DNA of 13,026 nucleotides from the NCBI GenBank assembly GCA_903879465.1, contig CAIRLQ010000331.1:1-13026 (forward strand). The letters run 5' to 3'. The position numbers and the translations under genes were made by a program. The notes below the pieces were generated by a model, which saw only the letters and a list, made by a program, of their open reading frames with translations, made no database searches and had not been told where the DNA came from. The first letter of the stretch is position 1, and each line of letters begins with the position of its first letter. The DNA comes from an uncultured Opitutia bacterium. Lineage in GTDB: Bacteria > Verrucomicrobiota > Verrucomicrobiia > Opitutales > UBA953. Shown in pieces: positions 7,259 to 13,026 of the stretch.

Positions 7259-8068
7259 TCAGTCGGCGAATTGCGGCCAGCGTGCTCGAAAAGCCAGCTG
7301 AGCGTCTTTGTCTGGAATTACCGGGCGGGCAGGGTCGGCCAAGAACTTAAGCGGGAAGGCCGGCTTGAGGTGGTGGATCTGCACGGTTGTCGCTTTAACC
7401 TCGAAAATGGCATACCAGGCGCCGCAACCGATGTCGAAAAGGTCGCCATGGCGGCTGCGGATGCGCCTGGTCCGATGCGGACTCGGGTCTCGGCTCAGGA
7501 TTTCGAGCAAGCGTGCCTCGAAGTCGATCGACCAATCATCCTTGAGCCAAGCCATGTGCTCGGCGGCCAGCGGGGAGAATTGCACCACGAAGGCCGGCGG
7601 TACGTTCAGCGCGGCATCGACCTCGTCAATCCAGCCAGCCTTTGAATCCGGAAAGGAGTCATAGGAGGGGATGTAAGGCTTGATGTCGAAGACGGGCGTG
7701 CCTTCCACGAGGTCGCACGGTCCGAGAATCAATTTCCCTTTCTTAATCTCGAGCAACTGCACCGGCGTGATGCCGATGGGGTTGGGTCGATGAGGTGAGC
7801 GCGTGGCGAACACGCCGCGGCGCTTCGAGGGTCCGCGGGGCGGGAGTACTTCGGGTCGCCAGTCTTTGTTGCGGTGGAACCACCAGACGAGCCAGATGCG
7901 GTCAAAGCCTGCGAGGTCTTTCAGGGCCTTCTGATATTTATCGCCCGGCAACATCTCGAGAATGTTCGTTTCGGGTTGCTTCTCGTCCGGCTGGTGCCGG
8001 GCATTGAACTTCAATGGCTTGCCGGAGCGGATAAAGCCGATGGGTGCGATGGTGAGTCCCGAATCCAA
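7259..8068 (-). CDS. trmO: tRNA (N6-threonylcarbamoyladenosine37-N6) methyltransferase TrmO
   Basis: TrmO (TsaA/YaeB family) uses S-adenosylmethionine to methylate t6A37 to m6t6A in ANN-decoding tRNAs. The 269-residue protein is slightly longer than the E. coli enzyme. Family signatures are clear: IGFIRS near the N-terminus, FHRNKDW (64-70), GVFATRSPHRPNPIGIT (85-101), and the EGTPVFDIKPYIPSYD block (122-137). A DPSPHRTRR segment and short beta C-terminal domain follow, as in the family. The frame has an in-frame TAG five codons upstream and no ATG before the conserved IGFI, so the TTG at 8068 is the only good start; a non-ATG start with no Shine-Dalgarno suggests low expression. It is divergent from trhO across 84 bases and precedes the PVC heme gene by 115 bases, with no functional link evident to the latter. 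Confidence 0.9.
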   Translation of the reverse strand: MDSGLTIAPIGFIRSGKPLKFNARHQPDEKQPETNILEMLPGDKYQKALKDLAGFDRIWLVWWFHRNKDWRPEVLPPRGPSKRRGVFATRSPHRPNPIGITPVQLLEIKKGKLILGPCDLVEGTPVFDIKPYIPSYDSFPDSKAGWIDEVDAALNVPPAFVVQFSPLAAEHMAWLKDDWSIDFEARLLEILSRDPSPHRTRRIRSRHGDLFDIGCGAWYAIFEVKATTVQIHHLKPAFPLKFLADPARPVIPDKDAQLAFRARWPQFAD

Positions 8069-8152
8069 GATGGCCCAGACCTAGGGGCGACGGTGGAAAA
8101 GGCAAAGTTTCATTGTCTTCCGCCTGTCGGGTCCTACCCCTTGTTTTCCCGG

Positions 8153-9010
8153 ATGTCCGCCGAGATCATCAATCATTCCTGTTATAAGTTCGCGCCTTTG
8201 GCCGACCTGGAGGCCTGGCGCATCAAACTCAAGGCCGTCGGCTTGGAGCAGGAAGTGAAGGGGACGATTCTCCTGGCCCCGGAAGGGATCAATTTTTTCG
8301 TGGCCGGCACGGCCCCGCAATTGGCTGCGGTGCTCACGGTGATCCGCTCCATTCCGGGATTAGAAGATGTCACGCCCAAGGAAAGCCCTAGTAACGAGCG
8401 TCCGTTTCGCCGTTTGCTGGTTAAAATAAAGAAAGAGATTATCGCCTTCGGCATCGAAGGCGTTGACCCCTCGCGCCGCCCGGCCGCCAAAATCTCTGCC
8501 CGCCAGCTCAAGCAATGGCTCGATGAAGGTCGACCTGTGACTCTGCTCGATACGCGGAATGATTATGAAATCCGGATGGGCACTTTCAAGGGGGCGGTGG
8601 TGCCGCACATTTGGAACTTTCGGGATTTCCCGGCAGCGGTTGATCAGCTGCCGGAGTCACTGAAGTCGCAGCCGGTGGTGATGTTCTGTACGGGCGGAAT
8701 CCGCTGCGAGAAGGCCGGACCGTTCATGTCGATGAAGGGATACACCGACGTGCGGCAACTCGACGGCGGGATTCTTAAATACTTTGAAGAAGTCGGTGGA
8801 GCTCATTACGAGGGCGAGTGCTTCGTGTTTGATGAACGCGTCGGGGTCGGCCCCGATTTACGGGAAACCCTTTCGGTGATCTGCTTTAATTGTCAGATGC
8901 CTTTGACGGTCGAAGACCAGGCTCTCCCGGCGTATGTCTACGGTGAAACCTGCCATCATTGCATCGCGGGTAAGCCCCGCGGGCGCGGTAATACCGGCGA
9001 GGCGAGCTAA
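8153..9010 (+). CDS. trhO: tRNA uridine-34 5-hydroxylase TrhO (rhodanese family, YceA-like)
   Basis: TrhO uses molecular oxygen to hydroxylate U34 in the tRNA wobble position, giving 5-hydroxyuridine. The 285 residues show the family order: an acylphosphatase-like N-terminal domain (KGTILLAPEGINFFVAG), the FRRLLVKIKKEI stretch, then a rhodanese domain with TLLDTRNDYEIRMGTF and active-site loop FCTGGIRCEKA, whose catalytic Cys is residue 179. The C-terminal tail holds two Cys pairs, C244/C247 and C267/C270, as in many relatives and possibly metal-binding. I chose the ATG at 8153 because homology begins just after it; the open frame further upstream overlaps trmO on the other strand. There is no Shine-Dalgarno motif. 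Its stop TAA lies two bases from the HAD gene stop on the opposite strand, both inside the palindrome TAAGCTTA (9008-9015). Confidence 0.92.
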   Translation: MSAEIINHSCYKFAPLADLEAWRIKLKAVGLEQEVKGTILLAPEGINFFVAGTAPQLAAVLTVIRSIPGLEDVTPKESPSNERPFRRLLVKIKKEIIAFGIEGVDPSRRPAAKISARQLKQWLDEGRPVTLLDTRNDYEIRMGTFKGAVVPHIWNFRDFPAAVDQLPESLKSQPVVMFCTGGIRCEKAGPFMSMKGYTDVRQLDGGILKYFEEVGGAHYEGECFVFDERVGVGPDLRETLSVICFNCQMPLTVEDQALPAYVYGETCHHCIAGKPRGRGNTGEAS

Positions 9011-9012
9011 GC

Positions 9013-9855
9013 TTACCAGCGCAGTTCAGGGAGGCTGAACCAACGCCGTTGGCTACGTGGGACGCGTGTAAGGATATCGGCTTCGGCGACTCCAGTCATG
9101 ATGCCGGTGTGCACCAAGGCGCCGTCGATGCCGGCCTGGGCGGCGCCAAGAAGATCGTGCTCCGGACTATCCCCGATGGCCAGCACGCTCATGGGCGGCG
9201 GGTTACCGGCGAGCGCAAGAGCCGTGCGGTAGATGTCGCCATGCGGTTTACCGAAGTAGCGCACATCGGCCCCCTTGCGTTCGAGTTCCTTGGCGATGGC
9301 CCCAGCGGAAGGGCGCACGCCCTTGGGCGTGAGCATCTCGAGATCGGGATTGCAGACGACGATGGTGATGCCGCGATTGGCCGCCTGGGTGAGGTCGCGA
9401 ATCTGTTCTCGCCAATTGCGATCCGGCTCTTGGCTCGCGGCCAGGATGATGCCCTCGGCGTCGTCGGGCCAAGCGGCGGTGAAACCCATTGCTCCGAAGC
9501 CGTAGTCGGTGTCGGGTTTGCCTGAAATATGAATGGCCGAACCGGCTAGGAAAGCGTCGCCAAACTTGCCCGCCCGAATCGCCGCTTGGGCGGCGTCGCC
9601 TGAGGTGACTACGTGGTCGATGTGTTCGGCGGTGAAACCGAACTGAGCGAGACGCACGAGGTTGTCCGCTCCAGGCTTAGCGGAATTGGAGAGCACAACG
9701 ACGAGGCCACCGCTTTCGCGAAAACGCCGCAGGGCTTCGGCCGCGTGCGGGTAGCTGACCTTGCCGTCGTGCAGCGTCCCGAATTGGTCCACGAGGAGCA
9801 CGCCGTATTGCCCGGCGATTTCGGCGAGACCGGTGATGTTCTGTAGCTGGCTCAT
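9013..9855 (-). CDS. HAD-IIA superfamily hydrolase-like protein (TIGR01459-like)
   Basis: The 280-residue protein has the HAD core with a class IIA (NagD-like) cap. Motif I is DQFGTLHDG, with nucleophile D23 but Phe at position 25 where phosphatases carry the general acid Asp. Motif II is LSNS (S56), motif III has K203 in FGKPHGD, and motif IV is GDSPEHDLLGA (D229, D234), so Mg2+ binding should be intact. The TIGR01459 subgroup, as I recall it, has Trp at the position of F25, so the loss is a family trait and phosphatase activity is uncertain. The ATG overlaps the kinase TGA as ATGA, indicating translational coupling. A role in sugar-phosphate or metabolite repair next to the kinase is inference; the substrate is not evident. 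Confidence 0.87.
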   Translation of the reverse strand: MSQLQNITGLAEIAGQYGVLLVDQFGTLHDGKVSYPHAAEALRRFRESGGLVVVLSNSAKPGADNLVRLAQFGFTAEHIDHVVTSGDAAQAAIRAGKFGDAFLAGSAIHISGKPDTDYGFGAMGFTAAWPDDAEGIILAASQEPDRNWREQIRDLTQAANRGITIVVCNPDLEMLTPKGVRPSAGAIAKELERKGADVRYFGKPHGDIYRTALALAGNPPPMSVLAIGDSPEHDLLGAAQAGIDGALVHTGIMTGVAEADILTRVPRSQRRWFSLPELRW

Positions 9856-11138
9856 ACGGGTTTAATTTCACGACCGAGGGCGCGCCACGCAAGTCGGGCG
9901 GCCCCGGCGGCGGCTTCTTCGCTCCAAGCGGGTGTGAGTGGGACGCCCAAGAGAGACTGGCGGATTTGTATCCATGTGGCGCTCTGGGAGCCGCCGCCCG
10001 CATGGCGGATCGAACGAATCGCCGGGGCGCCGAGTTCAGCCAAGCGAGCGTAGCCTTGTTGTTCGACGCGAGTGAGGGCCTCGTACATGCCTTGCAGGAA
10101 TTGAGCGTCGTCGCTGGGTCGCGGGACGAGGCGAGGCTGGAGTTTAGGGTCGGAAATGGGGAAGCGCTCTCCGGGCGAGGGCAGGGGGTAGTAATCGAGG
10201 CCCGTGCTTTGCCCCGGTTTCATTAGCGCTTCTAGTCGCTTGAGTTGATCTTTATCAAAGAACTGCAGCAGGGTCTTGCCGCCGCAGTTCGAGGCGCCGC
10301 CGGCCAGCCAGCGATCGCCGAGGCGATGACTGTAGATGCCGAGTTCGGGCGCGAAGATGGGCTGGTCGCACAAGACTTTAAGGACGAGCGTCGAACCGAG
10401 GGCGGTGGCCGCTTCACCCGGAAGTTCCGCCCCGCTGGCGAGGAAGGTCGCGCATCCATCGGTCGTGCCGGCGGCGATGACGATGCCGGGGGGGATGCCG
10501 AGCGCGAGCGCCGCATGGTCGCTGACCTGACCGATGGGGGTGCCGACGGGGACGACTTCGGGCAGCAGGCCGGGGGCTACACCAAAGGCGGGCAACCAGC
10601 TTGGCCAGTTGCGTGCCATCGGATCATAGCCTGTCTTGAGCGCATTATTCTCGTCGGTCTGCCAATCCGTGGCCCCGAGGCAGTGATTGATCCAATCCGC
10701 CTGATGCAGGATGCAGTGGAGGCGAGGAAGTTTCATCCAGGGCAGCGCACGGGCGGCGGGCGAAGTCGCGCCGTGGGCGCCGCTTTCCTTGGGAGCGAGG
10801 GTTTTGATTTTAGCCGCCAGGTCGCCCGTGTCGGCGTCGTCGTACATGCGGGCCTTCGCGAGCGGTTGGTTATGATTATCGACCGGGAGAATCGTGCCCG
10901 AAGTGGCGTCGACCGCGATCGCGCGGGCGTCGGAGAGGTCTAGTTGATTGCCTAATTCACGCAGGGCGGAGCGGCAGCCCTCCCACCAGTCAGCCGGGTT
11001 TTGTTCGCGTCGTAAACCGGTGGCGACGGTGGCAGGTAACGAAGCGGAGCCGGCTCCCAAGAGCACGCCGTGGGCGTCGACCGCAATCGCGCGGACACCA
11101 GTGGTGCCGAGGTCGAGGCCGATGACGAAGCCGTGCAT
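9852..11138 (-). CDS. FGGY-family carbohydrate kinase, D-ribulokinase-like
   Basis: FGGY kinases phosphorylate sugars with ATP. At 428 residues this belongs to the shorter branch that includes the cyanobacterial SePSK and plant XK-1 proteins, shown to act on D-ribulose. Resemblance to that branch, from memory, is strong: LDLGTTGVRAIAVD near the N-terminus (D9), DATSGTILPVD, a QADWINHCLG stretch, AGTTDG with the predicted catalytic base D227, FLASGAELPGEAATALGST, GGASNCGG, and LDYYPLPSPGERFPISDP. The expected product is D-ribulose 5-phosphate, entering the pentose phosphate pathway, either from ribulose catabolism or from repair of dephosphorylated ribulose. It is the first gene of a two-gene operon with the HAD protein (4-base overlap) and is divergent from the sulfatase. 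AAAACCC, not a Shine-Dalgarno motif, precedes the ATG, and a candidate promoter sits at 11145-11173. Confidence 0.88.
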   Translation of the reverse strand: MHGFVIGLDLGTTGVRAIAVDAHGVLLGAGSASLPATVATGLRREQNPADWWEGCRSALRELGNQLDLSDARAIAVDATSGTILPVDNHNQPLAKARMYDDADTGDLAAKIKTLAPKESGAHGATSPAARALPWMKLPRLHCILHQADWINHCLGATDWQTDENNALKTGYDPMARNWPSWLPAFGVAPGLLPEVVPVGTPIGQVSDHAALALGIPPGIVIAAGTTDGCATFLASGAELPGEAATALGSTLVLKVLCDQPIFAPELGIYSHRLGDRWLAGGASNCGGKTLLQFFDKDQLKRLEALMKPGQSTGLDYYPLPSPGERFPISDPKLQPRLVPRPSDDAQFLQGMYEALTRVEQQGYARLAELGAPAIRSIRHAGGGSQSATWIQIRQSLLGVPLTPAWSEEAAAGAARLAWRALGREIKPV

Positions 11139-11144
11139 GGGTTT

Positions 11145-11173
11145 TTATTGAGGGGCAGGCGAGCGATGGGCAA
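11145..11173 (-). promoter_or_regulatory. Candidate promoter for the kinase/HAD operon, possibly leaderless
   Basis: On the minus strand TTGCCC (11173-11168), a 17-base spacer and CAATAA (11150-11145) are followed by six bases and the kinase ATG. With usual spacing, transcription would start at or within a base or two of the ATG, giving a leaderless mRNA. The -35 box is fair and the -10 box weak against the sigma-70 consensus. The arrangement matches that before the gene at 12927. Confidence 0.3.
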
Positions 11174-11210
11174 GGAGCGATGAGAGCTAAGCCGGCGGGG
11201 ATAAACAGAT

Positions 11211-11271
11211 GGAATTGCGCAGCATGTGGAAACGGGACAGGTTTTAATCAATATCAGGTTGCGGCAATTCC
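11211..11271. repeat. Interrupted inverted repeat between divergent kinase and sulfatase genes
   Basis: GGAATTGC at 11211-11218 is exactly inverted as GCAATTCC at 11264-11271; the match extends a few bases inward with one bulged base. Each arm is followed on the plus strand by an AGCATG hexamer (11221-11226 minus two bases of slack, and 11273-11278). The 45-base interval and the position in the 165-base divergent region would suit a paired operator for a regulator controlling both directions. The plus strand also has a weak TTGCGG (11259-11264) and GATACT (11284-11289) pair ahead of the sulfatase. No regulator gene is in the window. Confidence 0.25.
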
Positions 11272-11303
11272 TAGCATGCACTGGATACTTCGCACCTCAC
11301 CCC

Positions 11304-12878
11304 ATGCGCATCCTGGCACTCTTTATCGGTCTGGTCGGCGGCCTCTTATCCGCCGCCCCGACCAAGCAGCCTAATATCGTCTTCATCTTCTCCGACGACC
11401 ATGCGTATCAGGCCATCAGTGCCTACGGCGACACCCGGAAGCTGAACCAGACCCCGAATATCGATCGCATCGGCACGGAGGGCATGCGTTTCGATCGAGC
11501 TCTGGTGACAAACTCCATCTGCGGCCCGAGTCGGGCGGTTATTCTCACGGGGAAATATTCCCACATTAACGGATTCTACAACAACACCAACTCGGTCTTC
11601 GACGGCGCCCAGCTGACCTTCCCTAAACTCCTACAGAAGGCAGGCTACCAGACTGCCATCGTCGGCAAGTGGCATCTGGGCACAGATCCGACCGGCTTCG
11701 ATTTCTGGCAGGTCCTCCCGGGGCAGGGCATTTATTACAACCCGCCGATGCTGACCGCGGCTGGTAAGATTCAGAACACAGGCTACGTGACCGACATAAT
11801 TACGGACGCTTCGTTGAACTGGCTGGAGCGACGAGACAAGAACAAGCCTTTCATGCTGATGTGCCAGCACAAGGCGCCGCACCGTGAATGGGAGCCCAAC
11901 ATCAAGGACCTGAATTTCGACAAAGATCGCGTCTACCCGGAGCCGAAGAGCCTCTTTGATGATTATGCCAATCGCTCCAAACAGGTCGCCGATAATGACA
12001 TGACCATCGCGCACACCATGACGCCCCGAGATCTTAAACTCGTCCGGCCTATTCAGTTGGATGCCGAACAGTCCGCCGTTTGGGATGCCTATTATGAGCC
12101 GCGCAATGAGGCCTATCGCAAAGCCAACCCGCAGGGTAAGGACCTTGTCCGCTGGCGCTATCAGCGCTATATGCATGACTATCTCGCCTGCGTGAAGTCG
12201 GTCGATGACAGTGTCGGGCGCGTGCTGAAATATCTCGAGGACCACGGGCTGGCCGAAAATACGATCGTCATCTATTCTTCCGACCAAGGTTTCTACCTCG
12301 GTGAGCACGGGTGGTTCGACAAGCGCTGGATCTTTGAGGAATCTGTTCGCACTCCTCTGCTGGTCCGTTGGCCAGGAGTCACGAAACCCGGCTCGGTCTG
12401 CAAATCACTCGTGTCCAATGTGGATTACGCCGCTACTTTCCTTGGCATGGCTGGCTTGCCCACCCCCGCTGAGATGCAGGGCCGCAGTTTGACACCCATT
12501 CTGGCAGGTACCACTCCCGCCGACTGGCGGACTGATTTCTATTATCACTATTACGAGTATCCGTCGCCGCACCATGTCTCCCCACACTACGGCGTGATCA
12601 CCGAGCGCTATAAACTCGTCCACTATTACGGCAGCGGTGAAGAAAAGACGGACCTCTTCGACAGTGAGAAGGACCCGCTCGAATTGCGCAGTTATTTCGG
12701 CGATAAGGAATACGTTACGGTGCAGGCCGACCTGGAGGCCCGCCTCAAGCGCCTCCGCGGTGAGCTGCAAGTCCCGGAAAAGGATGACCCGATGGCAACG
12801 GGCGAGCGTGGTCGCAAACCAGGTGCCAAGGGCAAGCAAGCGGGTGCCGCGAAGAAGCCAGCCGAAGGCATTAAGTAG
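11304..12878 (+). CDS. Secreted type I sulfatase, Cys-type, GlcNAc-6-sulfatase-like
   Basis: The 524-residue enzyme hydrolyses sulfate esters, probably on a sulfated polysaccharide, in the periplasm or outside. A signal peptide (MRILALFIGLVGGLLSAA) starts at the ATG at 11304; an in-frame GTG at 11226 would bury it. The alkaline-phosphatase-fold residues are present: metal ligands D31 and D32 in SDDHA, the formylglycine site C73 in CGPSR, GKWHLG, then D327 and Q328, H335 and K340 in DQGFYLGEHGWFDKR. The Cys-type site needs a formylglycine-generating enzyme, not seen here. The APHREWEP and EHGWFDKRWIFEESVRTPLL segments resemble N-acetylglucosamine-6-sulfatases (SulfAtlas S1_11 style), but the exact substrate cannot be told. 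The last 30 residues form a basic Lys/Gly/Ala-rich tail beyond the catalytic fold. The gene is divergent from the kinase; no Shine-Dalgarno motif, CACCCC precedes the ATG. Confidence 0.93.
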   Translation: MRILALFIGLVGGLLSAAPTKQPNIVFIFSDDHAYQAISAYGDTRKLNQTPNIDRIGTEGMRFDRALVTNSICGPSRAVILTGKYSHINGFYNNTNSVFDGAQLTFPKLLQKAGYQTAIVGKWHLGTDPTGFDFWQVLPGQGIYYNPPMLTAAGKIQNTGYVTDIITDASLNWLERRDKNKPFMLMCQHKAPHREWEPNIKDLNFDKDRVYPEPKSLFDDYANRSKQVADNDMTIAHTMTPRDLKLVRPIQLDAEQSAVWDAYYEPRNEAYRKANPQGKDLVRWRYQRYMHDYLACVKSVDDSVGRVLKYLEDHGLAENTIVIYSSDQGFYLGEHGWFDKRWIFEESVRTPLLVRWPGVTKPGSVCKSLVSNVDYAATFLGMAGLPTPAEMQGRSLTPILAGTTPADWRTDFYYHYYEYPSPHHVSPHYGVITERYKLVHYYGSGEEKTDLFDSEKDPLELRSYFGDKEYVTVQADLEARLKRLRGELQVPEKDDPMATGERGRKPGAKGKQAGAAKKPAEGIK

Positions 12879-12891
12879 GTGAAGGTTTGGG

Positions 12892-12920
12892 TTGGCGAGA
12901 GGGTGGGGTCTAACTAGATA
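12892..12920 (+). promoter_or_regulatory. Candidate leaderless promoter for the gene at 12927
   Basis: TTGGCG (12892-12897), a 17-base spacer and TAGATA (12915-12920) are followed by AACCCT and then ATG at 12927. The -35 box matches four of six consensus bases and the -10 box three. A start site seven bases after the -10 box would fall on the ATG. It lies in the 48-base gap after the sulfatase stop, which has no terminator hairpin, so read-through from the sulfatase is an alternative. Confidence 0.35.
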
Positions 12921-12926
12921 AACCCT

Positions 12927-13026
12927 ATGCAACTGCGTGGATTTTTACTCGGCCTGTTCGCCGTTGTCTCTGTCCTCGCTTCGGTCCAGGAGACAGAAGG
13001 CTTGCGCCTCGCGAGGGGGAAAGCGA
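12927..13026 (+). CDS. N-terminus of an exported protein, truncated by the window edge
   Basis: An ATG at 12927 opens a frame that runs to the window end, 33 complete codons. It begins MQLRG followed by a hydrophobic core (FLLGLFAVVSVLAS), which reads as a signal peptide, and then VQETEGLRLARGKA. The same strand and the short 48-base gap suggest that it could be cotranscribed with the sulfatase or have its own promoter. The mature sequence is too short to name a family. Short length is the main doubt, but the signal-like sequence and the C-rich bases before the ATG, shared with other starts here, support it. Confidence 0.55.
   Translation, partial: MQLRGFLLGLFAVVSVLASVQETEGLRLARGKA

Noticed and set aside
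11226..11303. GTG start giving a longer sulfatase
   Set aside because: It would bury the signal peptide behind 26 residues and run through the probable promoter region.
11631..12308. Minus-strand open frame antisense to the sulfatase
   Set aside because: It lies wholly within the sulfatase, whose catalytic motifs are all in the plus frame.

Overview
The window looks like a chromosomal segment of a GC-rich Verrucomicrobiota bacterium, probably of the Opitutae or a related class. The main pointer is a giant secreted protein that combines an SGNH-like domain, a PVC-type beta-propeller, HEAT-like repeats and a C-terminal CxxCH heme domain, an architecture known almost only from Planctomycetota and Verrucomicrobiota. 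A Cys-type secreted sulfatase and the near absence of Shine-Dalgarno motifs fit that assignment. This is inferred from protein families; no rRNA or other phylogenetic marker gene was available to confirm it.

Layout: the left half is a minus-strand series. In transcription order it runs trmO (8068 to 7259), the giant PVC heme protein (7143 to 2818), a TPR lipoprotein joined to it by an ATGA overlap (2821 to 2120), the DNA primase gene dnaG (1997 to 132), and the N-terminus of a Lys/Ala-rich protein leaving the window (120 to 1), possibly RpoD. Divergent from trmO is trhO (8153 to 9010, plus). Two anticodon-loop tRNA modification enzymes therefore sit back to back. trhO converges on a second minus-strand pair: an FGGY D-ribulokinase-like kinase (11138 to 9852) joined by an ATGA overlap to a HAD-IIA family protein (9855 to 9013). 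Divergent from the kinase is a secreted sulfatase (11304 to 12878, plus), followed by the start of another exported protein (12927 to the end).

How the genes work together: dnaG and the gene after it suggest the conserved replication/transcription (macromolecular synthesis) neighbourhood. The PVC protein, its TPR lipoprotein and the sulfatase point to an envelope or periplasmic polysaccharide-degrading lifestyle. The kinase/HAD pair looks like a small carbon or metabolite-repair operon. No gap between genes exceeds about 165 bases. I saw no tRNA, rRNA, CRISPR array, transposase or phage gene.

The most unusual features are in dnaG. Its N-terminal zinc-finger region keeps the fold-like sequence but has lost three of four metal ligands. 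The linker before its C-terminal domain carries a palindromic, G-rich repeat with a nine-G tract, where a one-base slip in either direction would truncate the primase. I found no convincing wholly new defence or mobile system here.
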